Assembly: GCF_013423485.1 (NCBI RefSeq)
Contig: NZ_JABFFR010000021.1
Coordinates: forward strand, 62,001 to 126,000
Source: Azospirillum oleiclasticum
Lineage (GTDB): Bacteria; Pseudomonadota; Alphaproteobacteria; Azospirillales; Azospirillaceae
Direction: 5' to 3'
DNA length: 64,000 nt
Part shown: piece after piece, positions 25,135 through 33,391 of the stretch
Numbering within the stretch: position 1 is the stretch's first letter
Layout of the letters: every line of letters begins with the position of its first letter
Translations under genes and position numbers: made by a program
The notes under the pieces: generated by a model
Database searches by the model: none
What the model was told of the DNA's origin: nothing
The model's input: the letters and a program-made list of their open reading frames with translations, nothing else

Positions 25135-25463
25135 CCACAATCTCCGTTCCGAATATCACGGCAGGATCTTCTAAAGATTTAGAAAATTACTTTCTTTCTC
25201 CACTCTCCCGTGACAGTCAGCAAACAGCGATTGCAGTCGCCTGTCAATCGAAAGACTTACCACCAATGAGGAATGACGACAGCGTTGAACCAGGCCGCGA
25301 CTTTGGTCAACAACAGGAGAATGGCGGTTTGGCCTTCCGAATTTTACCGTGAACGCACGACCACGCGGCAAAACGGCGGGTTGCGCCGGATCCGTCGCAT
25401 CAACGGCCGGTTAACCGGTTGCGCCGACTCTGTGAGGGCATGGAAACCAAGGGGGAGAGGCCG
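25135..25463. other. Divergent control region with a 12-bp palindrome
   Basis: This 329-bp gap separates the atypical response regulator from the lipoprotein gene and holds no supported gene. It includes the perfect palindrome CCGGTTAACCGG at 25407-25418, 45 bp upstream of the lipoprotein ATG, and AT-richer sequence near 25160-25210 suited to a promoter for the regulator gene. Confidence 0.4.
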
Positions 25464-25898
25464 ATGATCCGCCTGCCGTCCCTGCTCGCCGTCGCGGTCC
25501 TGACACTGGCGGCGGTGGGCTGCACCACCTCCGCGCCGACCACGGCGGACGCGGCCTACCGGCAGGCGCTTGCCGCCGCCCTCGCGGACGGCCGCTGCAC
25601 CGGCCCGGCCATCGGCGAGGTCTGGGCCGCCTACGACAACTGGTACATCGCCACGGGCGGTGATGTCGTCGCCCGCAGCGGGCTGGAGGCGGACGTGCTG
25701 CTGCTCCAGGCGGAGGTGTTCCGTGCGCGTGGGTGCGACACTGTGGCGCGGGACAGCTACGACGAGCTGCTGCGCCGCTTCACCAGCGACGCCTACGCCT
25801 TCCAGCGCGCCCAGGCCCTGCGCGGCCTCGACGAGCTTCCCCCGCCCTTCCCCGCCCCGGCCCCCACCACCCGGGTGGCCGCGGTGCCGTGGCGGTGA
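25464..25898 (+). CDS. Small lipoprotein of unknown function
   Basis: A 144-residue predicted lipoprotein. Residues 1-19 form a signal peptide with lipobox LAAVGC, so the mature protein starts at the Cys and is membrane-anchored. The rest is Ala-rich and helical (AYRQALAAALADGRC, SYDELLRRFTSDAYAFQRAQ), weakly recalling TPR-like helices. A proline-rich tail ends it. The ATG at 25464 follows GGGGGAGAGG; an open frame extends 15 codons upstream. No family recognised. Confidence 0.75.
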   Translation: MIRLPSLLAVAVLTLAAVGCTTSAPTTADAAYRQALAAALADGRCTGPAIGEVWAAYDNWYIATGGDVVARSGLEADVLLLQAEVFRARGCDTVARDSYDELLRRFTSDAYAFQRAQALRGLDELPPPFPAPAPTTRVAAVPWR

Positions 25899-25924
25899 CG
25901 CGGAACCCCCCGCACAACGACGAA

Positions 25925-25944
25925 GGGCCGCCCGAAGGCGGCCC
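25925..25944. terminator. Bidirectional hairpin between lipoprotein gene and hupE-like gene
   Basis: An 8-bp stem GGGCCGCC/GGCGGCCC with a CGAA tetraloop sits in the short convergent gap between the two genes. A strong T-tract is lacking on both sides. Confidence 0.55.
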
Positions 25945-25967
25945 CGCATCCGAAAATCAACGCCGGG

Positions 25968-26561
25968 TCAGCCGAGAACGGCGAGCGCCACGCCGCCGAG
26001 ACCAACCGCGGCACCCGCGCCGCGCACCGCGAACGAGCCCAGCTCGCCACGGATGGAGCGCAGCAGAGACGATGCGGCGACGATGCCGCCGGTGTGGAGC
26101 AGCGCGGTGGCCAGCACGAATCCCGCCGCGTAGAGCATCGGCTGCGCGGCTTCCGGCATCTCCATGCCGTGGGCATGGCCGTGGAACACGCCGAACAGGG
26201 CGACCACCGCGGCGGCGGCCGGCAGCGGCATCGCGACGGCGAAGGTGATCAGCGCGCCGAACACCAGGACCGACAGCAGGATGCCGGTTTCCACCGCCGG
26301 CAGCTCCAGGCCAACCATGCCGAGCGAACCGCCGGCGACCATGGCGCCGACGAAGGCCAGGGGAAGCGCCCACAGCGCCCGGCCGCCGCGCTGGGCCGCC
26401 CACAACCCCACGGCCACCATGGCCAGCAGATGGTCCCACCCGCCGATCGGGTGAAGGAAGCCATGGGCAAAGCCGGCGTCATGGGCGCCGAAGGTGTGAG
26501 CCAGCGCCGCCTGCGGCAGCGCGGAGATCGCGGTCGCCAACGCGAGTACCAGAAACTTCAT
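25968..26561 (-). CDS. HupE/UreJ-family metal transporter
   Basis: A 197-residue inner-membrane protein of the HupE/UreJ family, thought to move nickel or cobalt. After a signal-like N-terminus ending ALAH, the family metal-binding segment HPIGGWDHLLAM is present, and FHGHAHGMEMPE supplies further histidines. Six or so hydrophobic helices follow. The ATG at 26561 has AGGAGATACGA upstream. No urease or hydrogenase gene lies in this window, so its metal supply role is unassigned. Confidence 0.88.
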   Translation of the reverse strand: MKFLVLALATAISALPQAALAHTFGAHDAGFAHGFLHPIGGWDHLLAMVAVGLWAAQRGGRALWALPLAFVGAMVAGGSLGMVGLELPAVETGILLSVLVFGALITFAVAMPLPAAAAVVALFGVFHGHAHGMEMPEAAQPMLYAAGFVLATALLHTGGIVAASSLLRSIRGELGSFAVRGAGAAVGLGGVALAVLG

Positions 26562-26726
26562 TCGTATCTCCTGCACCGACGGTTGCCTCGCGCCGTGACC
26601 GGTGGTGAACCGCCGGCACCGGGTCGCCGCAACAGGCCGTCCTCAATGGTGACACGATCTTGCGGAGATTCGCCCCTGCGTGCAAGGCGGACGCGGTATC
26701 CAGCCCTGCGGCGATGCGTCATGGCG

Positions 26727-27224
26727 TCACGCCCGCCCGGCCATCCGCCCGCGCCACCGCAGCCACCGTCGGAACAGGGTCTTCATGGCGAGCCCGAGTG
26801 CGGCGGGCAGCAGCCCGGCGGCGGCAGCCATAGCGGCCGCGCGGGCATAGCCGGCCAGCGAATCGGCCAGCGGGGCCGTGACGAGAGCCGCCCCGCCGGC
26901 CCACAGCGCGGCCCCCGCGAGCAACCACCGGGCCGCCTGCCGGGCGTGCGCGAGCCCGGCGGCGATGCCCCCCAGCTCGCTCCGCACCTTCCGCAAATGG
27001 GCGTCCAGCAGCGCCCGCCGCTGCCGGTCGTCCGCGGCCTTCAGCCAGGACGGCCGCACCGCCATCACCAGATCACCATCGACCTGCAGGATGGTGATGG
27101 CATATGGCCGCTCACCCGCCGCCGGGTCGCTGGAGGCCACGCGGATCTCGTTGTGGACGATCAGATCGCGGAGCCGGCCGAGCCCCGCCGCACGCTCCGC
27201 CCACTCGGTCAGCCGTCCGAGCAT
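26727..27224 (-). CDS. Unrecognised membrane protein, third gene of a three-gene operon
   Basis: A 165-residue protein with a polar N-terminal domain (LRDLIVHNEIRVASSD, ITILQVDGDLVMAV) and two Ala/Leu-rich membrane helices at ~98-145. The tail is Arg-rich and so probably cytoplasmic. The start ATG at 27224 lies 7 bp after the stop of the preceding gene. The TILQVDGDLVMAV stretch resembles TVIHLDGDVVTRV in that neighbour, hinting at a shared small beta module. Family unknown. Confidence 0.6.
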   Translation of the reverse strand: MLGRLTEWAERAAGLGRLRDLIVHNEIRVASSDPAAGERPYAITILQVDGDLVMAVRPSWLKAADDRQRRALLDAHLRKVRSELGGIAAGLAHARQAARWLLAGAALWAGGAALVTAPLADSLAGYARAAAMAAAAGLLPAALGLAMKTLFRRWLRWRGRMAGRA

Positions 27225-27231
27225 GCACGGG

Positions 27232-27993
27232 TCAGCGCTTGAAGAGCGCGTCGGCGGCCGTGCCTGCGATGTGCCCGAGCACCTCCAGCAGGTAGCGCCA
27301 GCTCGACACCGCGACATCGACGCTCTGCCGGTGCACGTGGAGCAGCACATCGCCGCCGGGCTGGCGGGACAGGTCGCGCACGCGGGTCACCACATCGCCG
27401 TCGAGATGGATGACGGTCTGGGCCACCACCTCCTCCGTCCCGACCTCCCAGATCTTGCGGAGTGCCAGCAGGTCCTCGACGGGCAGGTCGGCTTGCGTGT
27501 TGGAGTCGTCGTTGCGGCGGGCGAGCAGGTCGGCGCGGGTGGCGCCGAGCGGGATCGCCTTCGCCGCGTCCGGGCGCTTCAGGATTTCCTTCAGCGTGTC
27601 GGCGTTGTTGCAGATGCGGTCGAGGATGGATTTCTGCACGGCGGTCAGGCCATCCGGCGCCGCGGCGGCGTTGCCCCATGCCGATTTGGCCGCCCAGCGC
27701 AGCCGGTCGAAGGTCTCCACGCTGATGGTCAGGGCGGCGCTGTCGAAAGCCCGGCTCGCCCGCCAGCCGGACACCACGGCCGACGCGTCGGCGGCCCCCC
27801 CGGCGAAGTAGGGATCGAGGTCGTAGCCCACGTCGCACAGGAAGCGGGCGTATTCGCCGGCAATGTCCAGCAGGGTGTGCCCCACGGCGGGCATCCGCTC
27901 CGCCGTGATGTTCTCCTTCAGGATGGTGTTGACCTCGAGGCTCAGCAGGTTGCGCGCCAGCTCGCGCAGCCGGTCCGCCACGTCCGCCGCCAT
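27232..27993 (-). CDS. Unrecognised soluble protein, second gene of a three-gene operon
   Basis: A 253-residue soluble protein, mostly helical (DRLRELARNLLSLEVNTILKEN split by the operon start region; SILDRICNNADTLKEILKR), ending in a beta-like QTVIHLDGDVVTRV segment and an amphipathic tail. It has no signal peptide, membrane helix or recognisable catalytic motif. It lies between the 115-aa and 165-aa genes, with 33-bp and 7-bp gaps. Its function is unknown; co-transcription with a membrane protein suggests a complex at the membrane. Confidence 0.6.
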   Translation of the reverse strand: MAADVADRLRELARNLLSLEVNTILKENITAERMPAVGHTLLDIAGEYARFLCDVGYDLDPYFAGGAADASAVVSGWRASRAFDSAALTISVETFDRLRWAAKSAWGNAAAAPDGLTAVQKSILDRICNNADTLKEILKRPDAAKAIPLGATRADLLARRNDDSNTQADLPVEDLLALRKIWEVGTEEVVAQTVIHLDGDVVTRVRDLSRQPGGDVLLHVHRQSVDVAVSSWRYLLEVLGHIAGTAADALFKR

Positions 27994-28026
27994 GCCGCGC
28001 CCCCCTGCCCGGCCCGGAGCGCCCGG

Positions 28027-28374
28027 TCAGCCGCCGTTGGACGGCGGCGTCGGCAGATCCTTGCCGGCGAGCCAGTCGGCGAGGTCCTTCAGCATGGTGA
28101 CGTTGCGTTCCACCACCGACTGCGCCTTGGCGACCATGTCGTTGTGCAGGGTGCGCAGGTCGGCGTAGCCCGCATCGACGAAGGGCTGGCTCATGATCGT
28201 GCTGATGTCGCCACCGGCCAGGTTGATGTTGGTCACCATGGCTGGACCGGCCGCCGGCATCTCGACCGTCGGCGATTCCACCTTGCCGGTCACCGCCGCG
28301 TCGCCCACCAGCGTGATCACGCGCAGGTTCATGGCGCCCTGGACGGCGGTTCCAAGCGTCTCGAGGATGTTCAT
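28027..28374 (-). CDS. Unrecognised small protein, first gene of a three-gene operon
   Basis: A 115-residue protein. The N-terminus is mildly hydrophobic (ILETLGTAVQGAMNLRVITLVGD); the C-terminal half is helical (LRTLHNDMVAKAQSVVERN, LKDLADWLAG). It contains an early RVITLVGDAAVTGKV segment reminiscent of the DGD-V segments in the two downstream proteins. The ATG is at 28374, with GGGAGGC upstream. No known family. Confidence 0.6.
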   Translation of the reverse strand: MNILETLGTAVQGAMNLRVITLVGDAAVTGKVESPTVEMPAAGPAMVTNINLAGGDISTIMSQPFVDAGYADLRTLHNDMVAKAQSVVERNVTMLKDLADWLAGKDLPTPPSNGG

Positions 28375-28515
28375 GCGGATCGCCTCCCTTCGACCACCAC
28401 CGGCGCTGTCCGGCGGGTCACGAATTTATCGGGAGACGAATATCATGCGTTCACTTCGCGCTGCAAGAGCATTGGGCGGTCGGAGGGCGGCCCTGGCGGG
28501 CCGCCCCCGCCGGGA

Positions 28516-29511
28516 TCACAACGCGGCGCGCCACACCACCGGATCGAGCGCGTAGCCCTTGCCGTCACGCCCGATGAATCCGGTCGCCGGGAACGGGAAG
28601 TGGTAGCCGGCCACCTGCATCCCCTCCGAAGCCGCCATGTCGAGCAGGCGGCGGCGGTTCGACCGGGCCAGCTCCGGATCCATGTCGAACATCACCTGCC
28701 ATTCCGGATAGCGCACGAACAGGTACGGCACGTTGGTGGTGTCGGACAGCACCAGCAGCTTGCCGCCACCCGTGGTCACCGCGAAGGCGGTGTGGCCGGG
28801 GGTGTGGCCGGACGCCTCCACCGCGGTGATGCCGGGCAGCACCTCCTTGCCCCAGGCGAAGCGGCGCACGCTGGGCGCCATCGGCGCGAAGACGCGGCGG
28901 ACGGCGGAGAAGTTGCCCTTCAACCCCTCCGGCGCCTGCGCCATCTTGCCGTCGTCCATCCAGTAGGCCCACTCCGGCTCCGGCACCAGGACCTCGGCGT
29001 TGGGGAAGGTCGCTGTGCCGTCCTTGCGGCGCAGGCCGGCGATGTGGTCGCCGTGGAAATGGCTGATCAGAACATGGGTGATGTCGGCCGGCTTCAACCC
29101 GGCCATCTCCATCGCCGACAGCATCCGCCCGGCGGTCGGCGGCCCGTTGTCGGCGAAGCCGGCGTCGATGAGGATCTTGCTGGAGCCGGTCTCGACGACC
29201 AGCGTGGTGAAGGAGATCTGCAGCGTGTCGGTGGGCAGATGCGCGTCGGCCAGCGCCTTCTTCACCTCCTCCACCGTGGCGTTGCGGACGAAGGATGCGT
29301 CCACCGGACGTGAAAAGGCGCCATCGCTGAAGGCGGTCACCATGGCGTCGCCCACCTTGTAACGGTAGGCGGACGGAAGCTGGCCGACCGGCGGAGCCGC
29401 CGGGCTCGGGGCCGGCTGCGCCTGCGCCCGACCGGCGGCAAGGGGGAGGCTTGCCGCGGCGCCGGCCAGCATGGCGCCGGTCGCGAAGAGATGCCGCCTG
29501 GAAATCGTCAT
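28516..29511 (-). CDS. Tat-exported metallo-beta-lactamase-fold hydrolase
   Basis: A 331-residue periplasmic metallohydrolase. The twin-arginine signal SRRHLFATGAML plus a hydrophobic stretch ends at AQA. The metal-binding motif HFHGDHIAG, with further ligands in GHTPGHTAF and the late GYHFPFPA, fits the MBL superfamily, in the broad N-acyl homoserine lactonase/cyclase-like branch. It is a single gene with no obvious operon partners. Its substrate is unknown; folded, metal-loaded export through Tat is expected. Confidence 0.87.
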   Translation of the reverse strand: MTISRRHLFATGAMLAGAAASLPLAAGRAQAQPAPSPAAPPVGQLPSAYRYKVGDAMVTAFSDGAFSRPVDASFVRNATVEEVKKALADAHLPTDTLQISFTTLVVETGSSKILIDAGFADNGPPTAGRMLSAMEMAGLKPADITHVLISHFHGDHIAGLRRKDGTATFPNAEVLVPEPEWAYWMDDGKMAQAPEGLKGNFSAVRRVFAPMAPSVRRFAWGKEVLPGITAVEASGHTPGHTAFAVTTGGGKLLVLSDTTNVPYLFVRYPEWQVMFDMDPELARSNRRRLLDMAASEGMQVAGYHFPFPATGFIGRDGKGYALDPVVWRAAL

Positions 29512-29630
29512 GTGGTCCGCTCCTCCGTTCTCGTCCTTGCGCCCCCGCCCCCGGGAGCGACAGGCAATAGATAGGACGTGCGGAGGATCGATGAACAGGG
29601 CGGGTTACCAAGTTTTCGTGAACGGGTTGA

Positions 29631-30716
29631 TCACGTCGCGTCGAAATCCACCACCACCCGGTCGGTCAGCGGGCGCGATTGGCAGGTGAGGATGTAGCCG
29701 GCCTCCACCTCCCAGGGCTGGAGCGCGTAGTTCTTCGCCATCTCGACCTGCCCTTCCACAAGCTTGGCGCGGCAGGTGCAGCACACCCCGCTCTTGCAGG
29801 AATAGGGCAGATCGGCCCCGGCCTTGTGGGCGGCGTCCAGGATCGCCTCGCCGTCGAAGGGCAGCGCGAATTCCTTGCGCTTGCCGTCGAGCAGGACGGT
29901 GATGTGGGCCGCGTCGCCGGAATGCTCGACCACCGGGTGCGGCACGGGGGCCGGTGCACGGGTGGGGTCGATGCCGGTGGTGAACAGCTCGGCGTGGATG
30001 GCGTGGGGATCGACGCCGCGATCCAGCAGTTCGGCGCGCGCGTCCTCGATCATCCCCTGCGGGCCGCACAGGAACCAGGCGTGCACTCCGGCCGGATCGA
30101 CCAGCGTCCCGCACAGCTCGGCGACGCCGGCGCGGTCGATGCGGCCGGTCAGAAGGCCGGACTCGTCGGGCTCCCGGCTCAGCACATGATGGATCGACAG
30201 GCGGCCGAGATGGGCGTCCTTCAGATCCTCCAGCGTCTCGCGGAAGATGATGGAGTCCACCGTCCGGTTGCCGTAGACCAGGATGAAGCGGCTCTTCGGC
30301 TCCCGTCGCAGCACCGTCTTCAGGATCGACAGCACCGGGGTGATGCCGCTGCCCGCCGCCATGGCCACATAGGTGCGCGCCGCCTCGGGATCGAGCGGCA
30401 CGGTGAAGCGGCCCATCGGGGTCATCACCTCCACCCGGTCGCCGGGCTTCAGGTTGCCGTTGGCGTAGGCGGAGAAGAGCCCGCCCGGCACCCGCTTGAT
30501 GGCGACGCGCAATTCCCCGTCGTCGCAGCCGGCGCAGATGGAATAGGACCGCCGCACCTCCGCCCCGTCAATGACGGTGCGCAGCGTCAGATACTGGCCG
30601 TGGGCGAAGCGGTAGGCCGCGGCCAGATCGGCCGGGACGTCGAAGGCGATCGACACGGTGTCGTCGGTCTCGCGGCGCACGTCGCGCACGGTCAGCGCGT
30701 GGAAGGAGGGCGTCAT
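29631..30716 (-). CDS. paaE: Phenylacetyl-CoA epoxidase reductase subunit
   Basis: A 361-residue NAD(P)H reductase that feeds electrons to the PaaABC oxygenase. An FAD/NAD module comes first (FAHGQYLTLR, RRSYSICAG, GSGITPVLSILK, FLCGPQGMIEDA), followed by a plant-type [2Fe-2S] domain with CKSGVCCTC and a final Cys in CQSRPL. The ATG at 30716 was chosen over a six-codon upstream extension that overlaps paaD. It is the last gene of the paaABCDE run. Confidence 0.95.
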   Translation of the reverse strand: MTPSFHALTVRDVRRETDDTVSIAFDVPADLAAAYRFAHGQYLTLRTVIDGAEVRRSYSICAGCDDGELRVAIKRVPGGLFSAYANGNLKPGDRVEVMTPMGRFTVPLDPEAARTYVAMAAGSGITPVLSILKTVLRREPKSRFILVYGNRTVDSIIFRETLEDLKDAHLGRLSIHHVLSREPDESGLLTGRIDRAGVAELCGTLVDPAGVHAWFLCGPQGMIEDARAELLDRGVDPHAIHAELFTTGIDPTRAPAPVPHPVVEHSGDAAHITVLLDGKRKEFALPFDGEAILDAAHKAGADLPYSCKSGVCCTCRAKLVEGQVEMAKNYALQPWEVEAGYILTCQSRPLTDRVVVDFDAT

Positions 30717-30724
30717 CGTTCGCC

Positions 30725-31252
30725 TCAGATGCACTTGAAGGAGTCGAAGGGTTCCAGGCAGGCGTTGCAGCGGTGCAGGGCCTTGCAGGCGGTGGAGCCG
30801 AAGACGCTGATCACCCGCGTGTCGCCGGAGCCGCAGCGCGGGCAGGCCGGCACCTCGTCCGGGGCCGTCAGCGCCCGCTTGCCGGCCCCGCGCGGCGGGG
30901 GTGCGATGCCATAGGCCCGCAGCTTCTCCAGCCCGGACTGGCTGATCCAGTCGGTGGTCCAGGGCGGGAAGACGGCGCTGTCGAGCACCGCGTCCGTCAA
31001 CCCCGCCTCGTCCAGCGCCCGGCGGATCTCGAAGGTGATCACGCCGGTCGCCGGGCAGCCGGAATAGGTGGGGGTGATCGTCACCCTGAGCCGCCCGTCG
31101 GCGTCGCGCCCGACGCGGCGGATCATGCCCAGATCGACCACGGTCAGAACCGGGATCTCGGGGTCGTTGACACGGGCCAGCGCGTCCCAGGCGGCGCGCA
31201 CCGCGGCGTCGGCCCCCGGCTCCGGTCCCCAGCAGCTTCCGCCGTCCGGCAT
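30725..31252 (-). CDS. paaD: Phenylacetyl-CoA epoxidase assembly protein
   Basis: A 175-residue protein with an N-terminal MIP18/DUF59-type domain (VNDPEIPVLTVVDLGMIRRV, PTYSGCPATGVI) and a C-terminal zinc-ribbon-like pair CPRCGSGDT and CNACLEPF. PaaD is thought to help build the Fe-S or di-iron centres of the PaaABCE complex. The ATG at 31252 is preferred because the frame upstream overlaps paaC, whose stop is at 31269. Confidence 0.93.
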   Translation of the reverse strand: MPDGGSCWGPEPGADAAVRAAWDALARVNDPEIPVLTVVDLGMIRRVGRDADGRLRVTITPTYSGCPATGVITFEIRRALDEAGLTDAVLDSAVFPPWTTDWISQSGLEKLRAYGIAPPPRGAGKRALTAPDEVPACPRCGSGDTRVISVFGSTACKALHRCNACLEPFDSFKCI

Positions 31253-31268
31253 GGCGCCCTCCCCGCCC

Positions 31269-32036
31269 CTACCAGGTGGCGCCGGGATAGGCGCGCTGGA
31301 GGAACTGCATCTCGGCCAGCAGATGGCCCAGATGCTCGGTGTGGCGGCCGCTGCGCCCACCGGTCTGGCGGCCATGGATCGCCGGGCGGGACAGGGTGGC
31401 TTCGGCCAGGACCGCGTCGACCCGTGCCTCCCACCCCGCCCGCAGCTCCTCCGGATCGGGGGCGATGCCGGCGGCGGTCAGCGTGCGCTCCACGCCGTCG
31501 GCCTCGAACATCTCGTCGGTGTAGCGCGACAGCCGGTCGAAGGCGTCGGCCATGATGGCGCGGCTCTTCTCCGTGCCGTCGCCCAGCCGCACCACCCACT
31601 CCCCGCTATGACGCAGGTGGTAGCGCACCTCCTTCACGGCCTTGGCGGCGATGCCGGCGACCTCCGGGTTGGCCGAGGAGGCCAGCCGCTCGTAGAGGCC
31701 GACAGACCACGCGTCGTGCAGGAACTGCCGCGCGATGGTGTGGCCGAAGTCGCGGTTGGGCTGCTCGACCAGCAGATGGTTGCGGTAATCGAAGCCATCG
31801 CGGTGATAAGCCAGCCGGTCCTCGTCGCGCCCCTTCCCCTCCGTCTCCCCGGCAAAGGCCAACCACATGCGGGCGTGGCCGACGAGGTCGAGCGCCATGT
31901 TGGCGAGCGCCAGATCCTCCTCCAGCTCCGGCGCGTGCCCGCACCATTCGGACAGCCGGTGCCCGAGTACAAGGCTGGTGTCGCCGAGGCGCAGCGCGTA
32001 GTCGACGAGGGCGGATCGGAGGGTGTCGTCGGTCAT
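31269..32036 (-). CDS. paaC: Phenylacetyl-CoA epoxidase structural subunit
   Basis: A 255-residue ferritin-like subunit that pairs with PaaA and stabilises the oxygenase. It has the family opening YALRLGDTSLVLGHRLSEW, the helix LALANMALDLVGHARMWL and the late HTEHLGHLLAEMQFLQR ending PGATW. The gaps to paaB (13 bp) and paaD (16 bp) show one transcript. Confidence 0.95.
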   Translation of the reverse strand: MTDDTLRSALVDYALRLGDTSLVLGHRLSEWCGHAPELEEDLALANMALDLVGHARMWLAFAGETEGKGRDEDRLAYHRDGFDYRNHLLVEQPNRDFGHTIARQFLHDAWSVGLYERLASSANPEVAGIAAKAVKEVRYHLRHSGEWVVRLGDGTEKSRAIMADAFDRLSRYTDEMFEADGVERTLTAAGIAPDPEELRAGWEARVDAVLAEATLSRPAIHGRQTGGRSGRHTEHLGHLLAEMQFLQRAYPGATW

Positions 32037-32049
32037 CGGCCGTCTCCCG

Positions 32050-32337
32050 TCAGATGTTCTTCACGTCCTCGGGGATCGTGTAGAAGGTGGGGTGGCGGTA
32101 GATCTTGTCGTCAGCCGGGTCGAAGAAGGACTCCTTCTCCCCCGGCTCCGACGCGGTGATGGCCGCCGACGGCACCACCCACAGGCTCACCCCCTCGCCG
32201 CGGCGGGTGTAGACGTCGCGGGCGTTCTCCACCGCCATGCGGGCGTCGGCGGCGTGCAGGCTGCCGACATGCTTGTGGCTCAGGCCGTTCTTCGGCCGGA
32301 TGAAGACCTCGTAGAGCGGCCATTCGTTGCGGGCCAT
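32050..32337 (-). CDS. paaB: Phenylacetyl-CoA epoxidase subunit B
   Basis: A 95-residue small subunit that bridges PaaAC heterodimers. It has the full family pattern: WPLYEVFIRPKNGLSHKHVG, the ALMAVENARDVYTRR-like segment (here ARMAVENARDVYTRRGEG) and the DKIYRHPTFYTIP ending. It follows the cyclase-family gene by 57 bp instead of following paaA directly. Confidence 0.95.
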   Translation of the reverse strand: MARNEWPLYEVFIRPKNGLSHKHVGSLHAADARMAVENARDVYTRRGEGVSLWVVPSAAITASEPGEKESFFDPADDKIYRHPTFYTIPEDVKNI

Positions 32338-32394
32338 GGTGCGTGTCCTCCCGATGGAACCCGGCGCCGGGCCGGGTCCCAGTGCTCGATGGTG

Positions 32395-33327
32395 TCAGGG
32401 TGTCGGGCGCATGACGCCGTTGGCGTCGCGCTTCAATGGGGCGGTCTGGGTGGGCAGCGGGGCGCCGGGCGCGTCGGCCACCGTCACGCCGTGCGGCCAG
32501 TCGGCCGGGGCGATGGCGATGTAGCGGGCGTAGCCGCCGGTGCCGCCCAGCGGCTTGGCGTAGCCGATGGCGATCAGGGCGCCCGCTTCCGGCACGAGGT
32601 CGAGATTGGCGACCCCCTCCGCCTGGGCGAAGTTGTTGTGCATCAGCCAGGCCTCGCCCTCCAGAGTCGGCGTGGTGTCGGTGTCCAGCGGCTCATGGCC
32701 GTGGAACAGGATCTTGCGTTCCAGATGCAGGAACTTCAGCGCGTCCAGGCTGACGCCGGGGAAGGGCTTCTGGTTGAAGCGGGCGATGTCCTTCCAGCCC
32801 TTGTACCAGTCCGACCGAACCATCACGACCGACCCCTCGGGGATGCGGCCGTGCTTCGCCTCCCACGCCTGGATGTCGGCGATCTGGAGATGGTAGCCGG
32901 GGTCGCGGGCCGCCTGCTCGTGGATGCCGATGACCACCAGCGGACGCACGGCGTAAGTCGGCGGCAGGTCGCTGATGGTGGCGCCCTTGGGGTTCCAGTG
33001 GGCGGGCGGGTCGAGCTGCGTGCCGTACTGGTCGGTGGTCAGCTCGTAGGCCGTCGCGACGAAGCCGTGCTTCTCGTAGGTGTAGACCTGCCCCTTCTCC
33101 ACATAGCCCGGAATGTCCGCCCCCGCGGTGGCCGGCTTGAAGGTGGCGTTGCCGAAACCCGGCCACACCGCCTGCACCGGCTCGAACGGGTGGGTCAGGT
33201 CGACGTGCTTGGCGCCCTTGATGCTCTGCTCGTAGACGGCCCACAGGCCGGGCGACGGCGATTGGGCGGCTACAGGGACCACGGCCAGGGCGGCCAGGAC
33301 GACAGCGGCGGACAGAACGATGCGCAT
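32395..33327 (-). CDS. Secreted cyclase-family (kynurenine-formamidase-like) hydrolase inside the paa operon
   Basis: A 310-residue exported protein of the cyclase/kynurenine formamidase family. Residues 1-20 form a signal peptide ending PVAAQ. The family metal motif HxGTHxDxPxH is only partly kept: DQYGTQLDPPAHW has Gln in place of the expected second His. Other family parts are DLTHPFEPVQAVWPG and VVIGIHEQAA. The start ATG at 33327 opens the signal peptide; the frame extends 24 codons into the gap. It lies between paaA (64 bp upstream) and paaB (57 bp downstream), same strand. Its role in phenylacetate metabolism is unknown. Confidence 0.85.
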   Translation of the reverse strand: MRIVLSAAVVLAALAVVPVAAQSPSPGLWAVYEQSIKGAKHVDLTHPFEPVQAVWPGFGNATFKPATAGADIPGYVEKGQVYTYEKHGFVATAYELTTDQYGTQLDPPAHWNPKGATISDLPPTYAVRPLVVIGIHEQAARDPGYHLQIADIQAWEAKHGRIPEGSVVMVRSDWYKGWKDIARFNQKPFPGVSLDALKFLHLERKILFHGHEPLDTDTTPTLEGEAWLMHNNFAQAEGVANLDLVPEAGALIAIGYAKPLGGTGGYARYIAIAPADWPHGVTVADAPGAPLPTQTAPLKRDANGVMRPTP

Positions 33328-33391
33328 GAACCCTCCTTGCGTGTTCGCAACGTGGAGCGCCGCCGGGGGCGACGCCATACCACAGTCTCGG

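Noticed and set aside
26577..26726. Cobalamin or nickel riboswitch before the HupE/UreJ gene
   Set aside because: Several GC-rich stems are possible, but no recognisable conserved riboswitch core could be identified by eye.
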